A stretch of DNA of 55,944 nt, taken from positions 1 to 55,944 of the forward strand of contig NZ_ALOU01000064.1 of the NCBI RefSeq assembly GCF_000292345.1, given 5' to 3'. The translations under genes were made by a program, and so were the position numbers. The notes beneath the pieces were generated by a model. The model made no database searches. It saw only the letters and a list, made by a program, of their open reading frames with translations, and was not told the origin of the DNA. Positions 36,440 to 46,087 of the stretch are shown here, piece after piece; the first letter of the stretch is position 1; every line of letters begins with the position of its first letter. This stretch comes from Cupriavidus sp. BIS7. Lineage in GTDB: Bacteria; Pseudomonadota; Gammaproteobacteria; Burkholderiales; Burkholderiaceae.

Positions 36440-36522
36440 GGGCCTGCCGGCGCGGTTTTTCGGGCCGTCCTGTCAGGCTGTGCCAGGCCGGGCGGCTACC
36501 GCATGCAGCCCGGCCGCCCTTG

Positions 36523-37158
36523 TCAGAGATAGACCAGGGAAAGTGTTGCCGATCCGTCTAGCGGAACTCCGCCTGTTAGCGAGGGAAGGTTGTTCTTCGG
36601 TGCAATGCGGGTATCGAGATATACGGTTTGTTGAATGGTTGTGAAGGCCTTTGGCGTTGTGGTGCCCATCTCTGCCCATAGGGTAATGGCGTTCGGCATA
36701 GGCCTGAAATAACTAGCCGTCTCCCAGCCCCCTCCGCTGCGCTGACCCCAGAGCGCTACCACGTCGTTGCCGTCTCCTACTGGAGTTTGATAGCCAAGCC
36801 ACAGCAAGTATCTACCGACGCGTTGATTATCGACCATCCCGAGACCGAAGGCATTTTGGTTCGCACCGGTTCTTGTACCTGCACGGTTGTCTACCGCCGC
36901 GATTGCAAACACCGTCGGCGCATCGCATATGATGGACAAGTCGAAGGTCATGGCGGGCAACACCGTATCCTGGGTGTCGCTCAACGTCGTTGCCGAAATA
37001 GTCCCGTAGTCGAGTGTTGTCCTTGACAGGGAGATGTTGCAGGCAGCAGGACGAATTGTCCCCGCCACCGAGAGATCGGCGGACTCGGCAGCAAAGGCGC
37101 CGAGCGAGACACCAGCCAGAACGGCAACCAGCGAAATTCTGCCGAGGAGAGGCGGCAT
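36523..37158 (-). CDS. Secreted DUF1120-family protein (fimbrial-like), orphan
   Basis: From the ATG at 37158 the product has 211 residues. It has a signal peptide (LLGRISLVAVLAGVSLGAFA) and then the DUF1120 pattern: GTIRPAACNISLS, LDYGTIS, ICDAPT and VDNRAGTRTGANQNAFGLGM. Two cysteines (in AACNI and IICDA) probably form a disulfide, as in pilin-like folds. GAAAGGG lies 7 bases before the ATG; a TTG further upstream is an alternative. No chaperone or usher genes are adjacent, so it is an orphan. Codon use looks less GC-biased than neighbours and the upstream region is AT-rich, suggesting acquisition by transfer. Its function is unknown. Confidence 0.82.
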   Translation of the reverse strand: MPPLLGRISLVAVLAGVSLGAFAAESADLSVAGTIRPAACNISLSRTTLDYGTISATTLSDTQDTVLPAMTFDLSIICDAPTVFAIAAVDNRAGTRTGANQNAFGLGMVDNQRVGRYLLWLGYQTPVGDGNDVVALWGQRSGGGWETASYFRPMPNAITLWAEMGTTTPKAFTTIQQTVYLDTRIAPKNNLPSLTGGVPLDGSATLSLVYL

Positions 37159-37335
37159 GACGGTAGACCCTTTCAAGGTTGGGAAATGTCGATGTCACAC
37201 CGCGAGTTGTTGCTGCGGAGCGATATCTACATAATCATTATTGAAAGGGCGCTACTCGCAATCAATGGTGTTATTTTCGATTATGGCGAATCTGCCTGGA
37301 CAGCCAGGTGTCATCGGCAGGGCCTGGAAGGGGCA

Positions 37336-39714
37336 TCACGCCCCGCCGAACATCTCCAGAATCTTCTTCTTCTCGGCCTCTGTGTCCTGCGGCGGACGCG
37401 AGCTTTCGTCCGGCTTGCCCGGCCACGGATCACCCAGCCCCACCGATGCCACACCGGCACCAGCGGCGTTTTCCTCGAGTGTCCAGTCGCCGCCCGCCAT
37501 GACCACGCCTTCGGGCGGCTGGCGATCCGGGCTTTCGGGCACGCCCTTGAGCATCTTGCCCATGTAGCCGACCCAGATCGGCAGCGCCAGGCCGCCACCG
37601 GTTTCGCGCACGCCCAGGCTCTTGGGCTGGTCGTAGCCCATCCACGCGATGGCAACCAGCTTCGGTGTATAACCGGCGAACCATGCGTCAACGGCGTCGT
37701 TGGTGGTACCGGTCTTGCCGGCCATGTCGTTGCGGCCCAGGCGCTGCTTGGCCGGGTTGGCCGTGCCGCTGCGCACCACTTCGCGCAGCATGCTGTCCGC
37801 GATGAATGCCGTGCGTGCGTCGAGCACGCGTACCGCATCTTCACCAACCTTCTGCGGATGTGTCTCCGAGATTACCTTGCCGCGCGAGTCCTCGACACGC
37901 TGGATCAGGTACGGATTGATCCGGTAGCCGCCATTGGCAAACACCGAATAGGCGCCGGCCATCTGCAGCGGCGTCACGCTGCCGGCGCCCAGCGCCATCG
38001 GCAGATAGGCCGGGTGCTTGTCGGCCTCGAAGCCGAAGCGCGTGATGTAGTCCTGCGCGTACTGCGTGCCAATCGCGCGCAGGATGCGCACCGAAACCAG
38101 GTTCTTCGACTTGGCCAGCGCACGGCGCATCGTCATCGGGCCTTCGAACTTGCCGTCGTAGTTCTTCGGCTCCCAGACCTGGCCGCCCGTGTCGGGGCCG
38201 ATCGTCAGCGGTGCATCATTGATCACCGTGGCTGGCGAGAAGCCTTTCTCCAGCGCCGCCGTGTAGATGAACGGCTTGAAGCTCGATCCCGGCTGGCGCC
38301 AGGCCTGTGTCACATGGTTGAACTTGTTGCGGTTGTAGTCGAAGCCACCAACCATCGAACGGATCGCGCCGTCCTCGGGGTTCAGCGAAATGAACGCCGC
38401 TGCCACCTCGGGCAACTGCGTCACCGACCACGCGTTGTCCTTCGGATCCTGCGTGACGCGAATGATCGCGCCTGGGCGAATCCTGACCTTGGGCTGCGCG
38501 CTGGCCGACAGCGACGGCGCGATAAAGCGCAGCGCCTGGCCTTCGATCGTCGCCACTTCACCCGACAGCAGCGTTGCGCGCACCTGTTTCGGCGTCACGC
38601 TGGTGACCACCGCGGAGCGCAGGTCGTCGCTACCCGGATGCTCGACCAATGCATCGTCGATGGCCTGCTCGCGCTCGGCCGAATCCGATGGCAGGTCGAT
38701 AAACGCTTCAGGACCGCGATAGCCGTGCTTGCGCTCGTAGTTCATGATGCCGCTGCGCACGGCTTCGTAGGCGGCGTCCTGGTCGGGCTTGGTCAGCGTC
38801 GTGTAGACCGTGAGGCCGCGCGTATAGGTCTCCTCGCGGTACTGCGCATACATCAGCTGGCGCACGATTTCGGCAACGTATTCGGCGTGGGTGGAGAACT
38901 CGTTGCCCTCGCTGCGCACGTTCAGTGGCTCGCGCACGGCCTGGTCGTACTGTTCCGGTGTGATGTAGTGCAGGTCACGCATGCGCTGCAGGATGTACTC
39001 CTGACGCACCTTGGCGCGACGCGGGTTGACCACCGGGTTGTAGGCCGACGGCGCCTTGGGCAGGCCGGCCAGCATGGCGGCCTCCGCTGGCGTCACGTCC
39101 TTGATCGACTTGCCGAAGTACACGCGTGCCGCGCTGGCAAAGCCGTACGCGCGCTGGCCCAGGTAGATCTGGTTCATGTACAGCTCGAGAATCTGGTCCT
39201 TGCTCAGGTTCGCCTCGATCTTGTATGCAAGCAGCATCTCGTAGATCTTGCGCGTGTAGGTTTTCTCGCTCGACAGGAAGAAGTTGCGGGCCACCTGCAT
39301 CGTGATGGTCGATGCGCCCTGCGACAGGCCGCCGCGCAGGTTGGCCAGACCCGCGCGCATCACGCCGACGAAGTCCACGCCGCCATGCTCGTAGAACCGG
39401 TCGTCCTCGATCGCGAGCACGGCCTTCTTCATGACGTCGGGGATCTCGTTGATCGGCACGAAATTGCGGCGCTCCTCGCCGAATTCGCCGATCAGCACGT
39501 TGTCAGCCGTATAGATCCGCAGCGGGATCTTGGGCCGGTAGTCGGTGATCGTGTCCAGCGACGGCAGGTTCGGCGCCGCGACAACCAGCGCATAGCCAAC
39601 CAGCAGCGCCGCCGCTGCAATACCGGCGACAAGCAGTCCGATCACCCAGATCATGACCCGCAGCCACACGGGGCGGCGGACGGGAAGGGACGGCTTCTGT
39701 TGTGCTGTGGCCAT
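37336..39714 (-). CDS. mrcA: Penicillin-binding protein 1A (bifunctional peptidoglycan synthase)
   Basis: PBP1A polymerises and cross-links peptidoglycan in the periplasm. The 792-residue protein has a membrane anchor near residues 16-46 and a glycosyltransferase domain with catalytic Glu103 (AIEDDRFYEH) and GGLSQGASTITMQ. An OB-like inserted domain comes next, then a transpeptidase with Ser477 in SSFK, SKN (in KSKNLVSV) and KTGTT. It is divergent from pilM, the standard arrangement in proteobacteria. Confidence 0.96.
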   Translation of the reverse strand: MATAQQKPSLPVRRPVWLRVMIWVIGLLVAGIAAAALLVGYALVVAAPNLPSLDTITDYRPKIPLRIYTADNVLIGEFGEERRNFVPINEIPDVMKKAVLAIEDDRFYEHGGVDFVGVMRAGLANLRGGLSQGASTITMQVARNFFLSSEKTYTRKIYEMLLAYKIEANLSKDQILELYMNQIYLGQRAYGFASAARVYFGKSIKDVTPAEAAMLAGLPKAPSAYNPVVNPRRAKVRQEYILQRMRDLHYITPEQYDQAVREPLNVRSEGNEFSTHAEYVAEIVRQLMYAQYREETYTRGLTVYTTLTKPDQDAAYEAVRSGIMNYERKHGYRGPEAFIDLPSDSAEREQAIDDALVEHPGSDDLRSAVVTSVTPKQVRATLLSGEVATIEGQALRFIAPSLSASAQPKVRIRPGAIIRVTQDPKDNAWSVTQLPEVAAAFISLNPEDGAIRSMVGGFDYNRNKFNHVTQAWRQPGSSFKPFIYTAALEKGFSPATVINDAPLTIGPDTGGQVWEPKNYDGKFEGPMTMRRALAKSKNLVSVRILRAIGTQYAQDYITRFGFEADKHPAYLPMALGAGSVTPLQMAGAYSVFANGGYRINPYLIQRVEDSRGKVISETHPQKVGEDAVRVLDARTAFIADSMLREVVRSGTANPAKQRLGRNDMAGKTGTTNDAVDAWFAGYTPKLVAIAWMGYDQPKSLGVRETGGGLALPIWVGYMGKMLKGVPESPDRQPPEGVVMAGGDWTLEENAAGAGVASVGLGDPWPGKPDESSRPPQDTEAEKKKILEMFGGA

Positions 39715-40189
39715 AAGGGTTTACCTAATCAGAGTGCCCCGGATTATATCGTTGCGCCCCTCGCGCTCCGGCGTTCCTGTGGCCCGGAAGGCGCTATCGC
39801 GCTGTTACAAGATGTAATGCCATCGGGGTTTGCCCGTGATGCCTCGCAAGGCCGACTGGCAAGGCGCGCGTTGCCGCGCGTGCGCTTGAAGCGGTAGCCG
39901 TGGAGGGCGCGGTTTCGTCGAGTATCGTCGGGGTTCTCGGACAGGAGAGATGATGGGGCGGCGGGATGCAACGCTGTGCAACGAAGACGTTGTTGACCGT
40001 CAGATTTTGGCAACGCTTTGACGGGGTCCTTCTGAAAAAGAAAGCGTGGTCAAACCGGCACATTGCCAGCGCCTCCGGTTTTTGTAAGAATCCACGAGCA
40101 TAAAAGAGCAAAACGTTTCATCCAAAGAAACTGGCTCGCACCATTAGAGCAGACATGCCGTGGGCGAGTTCAAATGTCAGGGGGTCACC
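39715..40189. other. Divergent promoter region between mrcA and pilM
   Basis: No gene is supported in these 475 bp. On the minus strand a perfect -10 TATAAT (plus-strand coordinates 39744-39749 region) lies about 30 bases upstream of mrcA with a poor -35. On the plus strand TTGCCA (40063-40068), 17 bases and AAGAAT (40086-40091) form a possible pilM promoter. The middle, around 39800-39960, holds GC-rich sequence with no clear signal. Confidence 0.5.
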
Positions 40190-41275
40190 TTGCGACGGGG
40201 CATCTTGTCGGGTCTTCTACGCCGGACTACGGTCGGCGTAGATATTGGGTCGTCCAGCGTCAAGGTCGTTGAGCTGTCCGTTGGGGCGGGCAAAAACGAC
40301 TACAGGCTGGAGAAATGCGCCAGCGAACTGCTGGATCGCAACGCCGTTGCCGATGGCAACGTGGTCAACATCGAGGCCGTGGGTGTCGCGCTCAAGCGCG
40401 CGCTCGGCAAGGCTGGCATTCGCACCAAGGACGTAGTGCTTGGCGTGCCGTCCATGCTGACCGAATCCCAGACGGTCAGTCTTCCTGACAACCTCAGCGA
40501 AGACGAACTCTATTCCCAGGTCGAATCGGAGGCGCACCGCCTCTATCCGCCATCCCAGGCGGTCAATTTCGACTTTGCGGTGATTGGTCCCAGCGAAACC
40601 GAAGGCGGCATCGGCGTGCGTGTCACGGCCGCCAACAGTGATCGTGTGCAGGAGCGCGTGACGGCCGCCGAAATGGCTGGCCTGAAGCCGCAGGTGATGG
40701 ACGTGGAAGAGTACGCCGTGCAGCGCTCCGTCGTGCAGATGCTCGGCGTGCCGGCTGGCCTGACGGAAACCGATGCCAAGGATCTGCCGGTGGTGGCCGT
40801 CGTCCACCTGGGCGGCAGCCGCTCCAAGGCAATCTTCTATCAGGGCTGGAAGGAACTGTACGAGCAGCCGCTGAACAGCTATGGCGATCAGCTCACGCAG
40901 AGCGCCGCACGCATGTTCACGCTCGATGCGCTCAAGGCTGAAATCAAGAAGCGCAAGAACACGCTTCCTGAAGCCTGGCGCGCGCAACTGCTGAAGCCGT
41001 CGCTGGAAGCGCTGGCCATGGAAGTGCAGGGCGCCATCGGCAATTTCATCGCCAGTTCCAGCCTGGGCCGCGTGGACGAGATCCTGCTGTCGGGCGGGCA
41101 TGCGTCGTTGCTCGGCATGCAGGCAGCCATCCAGCAGCAAACACAGATCACGACCACGCTGGCCAATCCTTTCGCCAACATGATGACCGCAGGCAAGGTC
41201 AACGAGCGCTATCTCCAGCGCGACTTGCCCGCGTACATCGTAAGTGCGGGACTGGCACTGCGCGGACTGCAATAA
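40190..41275 (+). CDS. pilM: Type IV pilus assembly protein PilM
   Basis: PilM is an actin-like cytoplasmic ATPase that binds the PilN N-terminus and links the pilus motor to the alignment complex. The product is about 361 residues, with the phosphate-1 motif VGVDIGSSSVKVVEL near the start and the later LLSGGHASLLG motif. The start is uncertain: TTG at 40190 has AGGGGG 5-6 bases before it, while GTG at 40160 is an alternative with a poor Shine-Dalgarno. It heads pilMNOPQ. Confidence 0.93.
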   Translation: MRRGILSGLLRRTTVGVDIGSSSVKVVELSVGAGKNDYRLEKCASELLDRNAVADGNVVNIEAVGVALKRALGKAGIRTKDVVLGVPSMLTESQTVSLPDNLSEDELYSQVESEAHRLYPPSQAVNFDFAVIGPSETEGGIGVRVTAANSDRVQERVTAAEMAGLKPQVMDVEEYAVQRSVVQMLGVPAGLTETDAKDLPVVAVVHLGGSRSKAIFYQGWKELYEQPLNSYGDQLTQSAARMFTLDALKAEIKKRKNTLPEAWRAQLLKPSLEALAMEVQGAIGNFIASSSLGRVDEILLSGGHASLLGMQAAIQQQTQITTTLANPFANMMTAGKVNERYLQRDLPAYIVSAGLALRGLQ

Positions 41276-41293
41276 CCCACCGGGGGGACAAGC

Positions 41294-41938
41294 ATGTCCA
41301 TGACGACGAATTCCATTCCGTCGGTCAACCTCTTGCCGTATCACGAGGCGCGCAAGGCAGCCCGGCGGAAGAAGGTCTACACGATGCTGGGCGGAGCAGC
41401 GGGCGCGGGGGCGCTCGTGGTTCTGCTCGGCGGTTTCTATATCGACTCCGAGATCGATGCGGTAGCGGCGCGCAACCAGGTGTTGACGCTCGAGAACGCC
41501 CGCATGGATGGCCAGATCAAGGAAGTCAACACGCTCAAGAAGGACATCGAGGCCCTGCTTGACCGCCAGCGTGCGATCGAGAGCCTGCAGGCGCAGCGCA
41601 ACCTGCCTGTGCAATTGCTCGAAGAACTCGTGCGCCAGGTGCCGGAAGGCGTGTACCTGACCAGTCTCAAGCAGACCGATGACCACTTCGTGATGTCCGG
41701 CGTGGCGCAGTCCAACGAGCGCGTGTCGGAACTGCTGCGCAACATCGGGCAGGTGGCATGGCTGGACCAGGCGGATCTGGTCGAGTCCAAGGCGATCACC
41801 ATGACGAATAACCTGCGCGAGCAGCGCCGGCTGTTCGAATTCTCGATGCGCTTTGCCTATCGCGCGCCGGAAGTGCCGGCCGACAGGAAGAAGGGCGCCT
41901 CCGGTGCCGCAGCCAAGCCTGCAGGAGGAAACGTCTGA
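41294..41938 (+). CDS. pilN: Type IV pilus inner-membrane protein PilN
   Basis: PilN is a bitopic protein whose cytoplasmic N-terminus contacts PilM. The 214-residue product has the conserved INLLPY-type motif as VNLLPYHEARKA near residue 11, one membrane helix at about 32-48, a coiled-coil segment and a periplasmic ferredoxin-like domain. It lies 18 bases after pilM and 2 before pilO. Confidence 0.94.
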   Translation: MSMTTNSIPSVNLLPYHEARKAARRKKVYTMLGGAAGAGALVVLLGGFYIDSEIDAVAARNQVLTLENARMDGQIKEVNTLKKDIEALLDRQRAIESLQAQRNLPVQLLEELVRQVPEGVYLTSLKQTDDHFVMSGVAQSNERVSELLRNIGQVAWLDQADLVESKAITMTNNLREQRRLFEFSMRFAYRAPEVPADRKKGASGAAAKPAGGNV

Positions 41939-41940
41939 TC

Positions 41941-42612
41941 ATGGCGCTCAATTCCGATATCTCCCTGCAGGACCTGACCGCGCAGTTTCGCGGTCTGAAC
42001 CTGAACGAGCCTGAAACCTGGCCGGCGGCACCACGCGTCCTGTTCTCGACACTTGCCGCAGCCATCGTGCTGGTGCTCGGCTGGCAGTTCTACTGGAGCG
42101 ACAAGAGCGAGGAGCTGCAGCGCAAGCAGGCCGAGCACGAGACGCTGAAGCAGCAGTTCAAGTCCAAGGTCACCCAGATCGCGAACCTCGAAGCGCTGCG
42201 CGCGCAGAAGGTCGAGGTCGAGAAGCGCGTGGCGCTGGCCGAGCGCCAGTTGCCGAACAGCACCGAGATGGATGCCCTGCTGGCCGACGTGAACCACGCC
42301 GGCGTGGCGCGCGGCCTGCAGTTCGAGCTGTTCAAGCCGCAGGCGGCCACGATCAAGCCCTACTATGCCGAAATCCCGGTCAACCTGAAGGTCACCGGCC
42401 GCTACCACGACGTTGCACTGTTCAATGCCGATGTGGCGGCGCTTTCGCGGATCGTCTCGATGCGTAACCTGAACATGTCTGTTGGCAAGGACGGCACGCT
42501 GTCGATGGAAGCCGTGGCCATGGCCTATCGCGCGCTGGATCCGGACGAGCAGGCTGCGCAGCGCAAGGCAGCTGCGGATGCATCGAAGAAGGGTAAGGGA
42601 GGTGCCAAGTGA
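41941..42612 (+). CDS. pilO: Type IV pilus inner-membrane protein PilO
   Basis: PilO dimerises with PilN in the alignment subcomplex. The 223-residue protein has a cytoplasmic start, a membrane helix near residues 36-55 and a coiled-coil stretch (KSEELQRKQAEHETLKQQFK). The C-terminal ferredoxin-like domain begins near LPNSTEMDALLADVN. The next gene overlaps its stop by 4 bases. Confidence 0.94.
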   Translation: MALNSDISLQDLTAQFRGLNLNEPETWPAAPRVLFSTLAAAIVLVLGWQFYWSDKSEELQRKQAEHETLKQQFKSKVTQIANLEALRAQKVEVEKRVALAERQLPNSTEMDALLADVNHAGVARGLQFELFKPQAATIKPYYAEIPVNLKVTGRYHDVALFNADVAALSRIVSMRNLNMSVGKDGTLSMEAVAMAYRALDPDEQAAQRKAAADASKKGKGGAK

Positions 42613-43148
42613 GCCGGCTGACCCGACGCCCCCCCATGGCCCTGCACACGCTGGCCGCTGCGGCGCTGGCCGTTGTCGTCCTGGCCGGTTGTGGCCCCAG
42701 CGAAGACCAGAGCCTGCAGCAATGGATGACGCAGACCCGCACGGCAAAGGCGCCGCCGCCCGATCCGCTGCCCGAGGTCAAGCCCTATGTGCCGCGTGAG
42801 TACGCTGGAGCCAAGTCGCCGGAACCCTTCGCACAGACGAAGATCGGCGAGTTGAACAAGACGATGTCGGAGTCGCCGGAGGCCGGACGGCGACATGAGC
42901 CGCTTGAGGATTTTCCGCTGGAGAACTTCAAGATGCTCGGCATGCTGAAGAAAAACGGCGAGACCTACGGTGTCGTACGCGTAGATAACAAGATCCATCA
43001 CGTTAAGGTGGGTCAGTATCTCGGCCAGAACTACGGCCGGGTGATCCGCATCACCGATCAGGAGATCGTGTTGCGCGAATTGGTTCGGGAAGGGGTCTCA
43101 GAGTGGAAAGAGAAAATGACCAGCCTGAAGCTGGAGGCATCGGCATGA
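42609..43148 (+). CDS. pilP: Type IV pilus lipoprotein PilP
   Basis: PilP is an inner-membrane lipoprotein joining PilNO to the PilQ secretin. The 179-residue product has a lipobox VLAGC near residue 28 and a Pro-rich linker, then the C-terminal beta-sandwich (EDFPLENFKMLGMLKKNGET, HHVKVGQYLGQNYGRV). It starts with GTG overlapping the pilO stop (GTGA), and its own stop overlaps pilQ. Confidence 0.93.
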   Translation: MSRLTRRPPMALHTLAAAALAVVVLAGCGPSEDQSLQQWMTQTRTAKAPPPDPLPEVKPYVPREYAGAKSPEPFAQTKIGELNKTMSESPEAGRRHEPLEDFPLENFKMLGMLKKNGETYGVVRVDNKIHHVKVGQYLGQNYGRVIRITDQEIVLRELVREGVSEWKEKMTSLKLEASA

Positions 43149-45274
43149 TCACGGCACGTTGGGTCAAGGCGCTTGCGGGCGCGGCAGCAATGGTGCTGGT
43201 GCTGGCCTCTCCGGCCGCTCTGGCGCAAAACAACCAGGTCAAGCAGATGGAAGCCAACGTAGTTGGCGAACAGACCGTCTTCACGATCGATCTGCAGGGC
43301 CCCCTGGCGCAGAAGCCGGCGGACTTCACCACGCAGAATCCGGCGAAGATCGCGATCGACTTCTTCGATACCGGCTTCGCGGCGGGACGCGCGCAGTATG
43401 ACTACGGCGGCAAGCTGTTGAAGAGCGCAAACGTGATGCAGATCGGGGACCGCACGCGTGTCGTGCTGAACCTGACCCGCACGGCCACGTACCGCACGGA
43501 GATGCGCGGTAACCAGTTCGTGGTGCTGCTGGATAACGTTCAGCAGGCCGCCACCGCGGCCGCGCCGACGTTTGCGCCGGCTGCAATGACGCCCGTGGCC
43601 ATGGCCGCGAACCGGCCGTCGATCCGCAACATCGATTTCCGGCGCGGTGGCGATGGCGCGGGTCGTGTGGTGGTGGACCTGTCGTCGCGCGATTCCGGCA
43701 TCAATATCGCGCAGCAGGGCCAGAACCTTGTGGTCGATTTCATGGGTACCTCGCTGCCGGCGGACCTGCGCCGCCGCTTCGATGTCACCGATTTCGGCAC
43801 CGCGGTCCAGAGCATGCGCGCCAGCGACACCAACGGCAGCGCCCGCCTGACGATCGAGCCGCGCGGCAACTGGGAGTACAGCTCGTACCAGACGGACAAC
43901 CAGTTCGTGGTGGAGGTGCGCCAGGTCAAGGATGACCCGAACAAGCTGATTGCCGGTCAGGGCTACCGTGGGGAACGGCTGTCGCTGAACTTCCAGAACA
44001 TCGACATCCGCTCGCTGCTGCAGGTGTTTGCCGATTTCACGAACCTGAACATCATCACGAGCGACACCGTGCAGGGCAACCTGACGCTGCGCCTGAAGGA
44101 TGTGCCGTGGGATCAGGCGCTGCAGATCGTGATGGACTCGAAGGGCCTGGCTTCGCGCCGCAATGGCAATGTGCTGTGGGTTGCGCCCAAGGCCGAGCTT
44201 GCCACCAAGGAGAAGCTCGAGCTTGAAGCGCAGCAGCAGATCAACGAGCTTGAGCCGATCCGCAGCCAGGTGTTCCAGCTTAACTACCAGCGCGCCGACG
44301 ACGTACGCCGCATGCTGCTGGGGCTGGCCGCAGGCGCGGGCGGTGCGGGTGCCGCGATGCCGATGCCGGTGGGCGGTGCGGCTGGCACGATGGGGGCCAC
44401 GCGCATGCTGTCCAAGCGTGGCTCGCTGACGGCCGATCCGCGTACCAACCAGCTCTTCGTGTCCGATATCTCCACCAAGCTCGAGGAAATCCAGACTTTC
44501 CTGCAGAAGATCGACATTCCGGTGCGCCAGGTGATCATCGAGGCGCGCATCGTCGAGGCCAGCGATACGTTCAGCCGCAACCTCGGTGTGAAGCTCGGCT
44601 TTGCACTGCCGCGTGCCGGTAGTTCGCTGAGCAGCAACTACGCGAACTCGCTGCCGAACGCCACGAACGACAACACCCCGGCGCTGAGCCTGCCGGCAGC
44701 GGTCATCAACGGCGCGAACCCGGCAACGGCGGCATTCAGTATCTTCAACGCCGGCGCCGGCCGCTTCCTGGACCTGGAACTGTCCGCGCTGGAAGCCGAT
44801 GGCAAGGGCAAGATCATCTCCAGCCCGCGTGTGGTGACGGCCAACAACATCAAGGCGTTGATCGAACAGGGTACGGAACTGCCGTACCAGTCAGCCACGT
44901 CCAGCGGCGCAACCTCGGTGCAGTTCCGCAAGGCCAACCTGAAGCTTGAAGTGACGCCGCAGATCACGCCGGAAGGCAACGTGCTGCTGGACGTCGACGT
45001 GAACAAGGACAGCGTCGGCATCCAGACGACCAACGGCTTCGCCATCGACACCAAGCACGTGCAGACGCAGGTGCTGGTGGAGAACGGCGGCACCGTGGTC
45101 ATCGGCGGTATCTACAGCCAGGAAGAGACCAACAACGTGAACAAGGTGCCCTGGCTCGGTGACATCCCCTGGCTGGGCAACCTGTTCAAGAACACCGCCA
45201 AGGTCAACAACCGGACCGAGCTGCTTGTGTTCCTGACGCCACGTATCCTGAACGACAACGTATCGCTCAAATAA
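43145..45274 (+). CDS. pilQ: Type IV pilus secretin PilQ
   Basis: PilQ is the outer-membrane ring through which the pilus passes. From the ATG at 43145 the protein has 709 residues. It has a signal peptide ending ALAQ and two AMIN-type peptidoglycan-binding domains. A short secretin N domain is near SLNFQNIDIRSLLQVFADFT, and another N domain lies around YQRADDVRRMLLGL. The C-terminal secretin domain has the signature VPWLGDIPWLGNLFK. A Gly/Ala/Met-rich loop near residue 400 is variable in the family. The ATG overlaps the pilP stop by 4 bases. Confidence 0.95.
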   Translation: MITARWVKALAGAAAMVLVLASPAALAQNNQVKQMEANVVGEQTVFTIDLQGPLAQKPADFTTQNPAKIAIDFFDTGFAAGRAQYDYGGKLLKSANVMQIGDRTRVVLNLTRTATYRTEMRGNQFVVLLDNVQQAATAAAPTFAPAAMTPVAMAANRPSIRNIDFRRGGDGAGRVVVDLSSRDSGINIAQQGQNLVVDFMGTSLPADLRRRFDVTDFGTAVQSMRASDTNGSARLTIEPRGNWEYSSYQTDNQFVVEVRQVKDDPNKLIAGQGYRGERLSLNFQNIDIRSLLQVFADFTNLNIITSDTVQGNLTLRLKDVPWDQALQIVMDSKGLASRRNGNVLWVAPKAELATKEKLELEAQQQINELEPIRSQVFQLNYQRADDVRRMLLGLAAGAGGAGAAMPMPVGGAAGTMGATRMLSKRGSLTADPRTNQLFVSDISTKLEEIQTFLQKIDIPVRQVIIEARIVEASDTFSRNLGVKLGFALPRAGSSLSSNYANSLPNATNDNTPALSLPAAVINGANPATAAFSIFNAGAGRFLDLELSALEADGKGKIISSPRVVTANNIKALIEQGTELPYQSATSSGATSVQFRKANLKLEVTPQITPEGNVLLDVDVNKDSVGIQTTNGFAIDTKHVQTQVLVENGGTVVIGGIYSQEETNNVNKVPWLGDIPWLGNLFKNTAKVNNRTELLVFLTPRILNDNVSLK

Positions 45275-45319
45275 CGGCCAGCCGGGTGCAGCAGGGGCCC
45301 CGGATGCAGTAGACTGGCA

Positions 45320-45349
45320 GGCCGCGTCGCAAAACGACGCGGCCTTTTT
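45320..45349 (+). terminator. Terminator after pilQ
   Basis: GGCCGCGTCG (45320-45329) and CGACGCGGCC (45335-45344) with a CAAAA loop are followed by TTTTT. Confidence 0.93.
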
Positions 45350-45415
45350 CTATTTGGCGGCATCGTTGGCGTCGCTGACGACCAGTCGGGTCCGAAACCC
45401 CGGGATGCATGCGTA

Positions 45416-46087
45416 ATGGCGCATGAATCACCTCAGGTGGCCCGGGCCGGTGCAGACGCTCGCCGCCGTATCGTGCAAGACCTCAGTCCAGTGACAGCCA
45501 ATCGCCCGAATCTCTTCTTTGTTGGCCTGATGGGCGCCGGCAAGACCACCGTCGGCCGCACCGTGGCCCGGCGCCTCAACTATCCGTTCTTCGATTCGGA
45601 TCATGAGCTTGAGGCGCGATGCGGCGTCCGTATTCCGGTGATCTTCGAGCACGAAGGCGAGGCGGGTTTCCGCGATCGCGAGGCCCAGGTGATTGCAGAT
45701 CTGACGTCGAGGAGCGGGATTGTGCTGGCTACCGGCGGTGGCGCGGTCCTGCGCGAGGAGAATCGCGCCGCGCTCAAGGCCAACGGCACCGTCGTCTACC
45801 TGCGCGCCAGCCCGCATGACCTGTGGCTGCGCACGCGGCACGACCGCAACCGCCCGCTGCTGCAGACCGAGGACCCCAAGGGGCGCCTCGAGGCCCTCTA
45901 CGCCGAGCGTGATCCGCTCTATCGCGAGGTGGCGGACTTCATTATCGAAACCGGCAAGCCGACCGTGGCGCAGCTTGCTAATATGGTTCTCATGCAACTT
46001 GAAATGGCCGGCTTTGTGTGTTCGCCCGCGGAAATCGCCCCGGATGCCGCGGAAGCAGAGCCGCCGGCGCAGGACACCCAACCATGA
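45416..46087 (+). CDS. aroK: Shikimate kinase
   Basis: AroK phosphorylates shikimate with ATP in aromatic amino acid synthesis. The 223-residue product has Walker [10 protein letters not shown] (37-45), shikimate-binding FFDSDHELE (58-66) and the GGGAV segment ([10 protein letters not shown]). It carries about 26 extra N-terminal residues with no clear Shine-Dalgarno, so a downstream GTG at 45491 is possible. An acidic, Pro/Ala-rich C-terminal tail is also extra. Its stop overlaps aroB by 4 bases. Confidence 0.94.
   Translation: MAHESPQVARAGADARRRIVQDLSPVTANRPNLFFVGLMGAGKTTVGRTVARRLNYPFFDSDHELEARCGVRIPVIFEHEGEAGFRDREAQVIADLTSRSGIVLATGGGAVLREENRAALKANGTVVYLRASPHDLWLRTRHDRNRPLLQTEDPKGRLEALYAERDPLYREVADFIIETGKPTVAQLANMVLMQLEMAGFVCSPAEIAPDAAEAEPPAQDTQP

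Noticed and set aside
37186..39897. Open frame of about 900 codons on the plus strand opposite mrcA
   Set aside because: It lies antisense to a complete PBP1A gene with all catalytic motifs and has no recognisable domains. Long antisense frames are expected in GC-rich genes.
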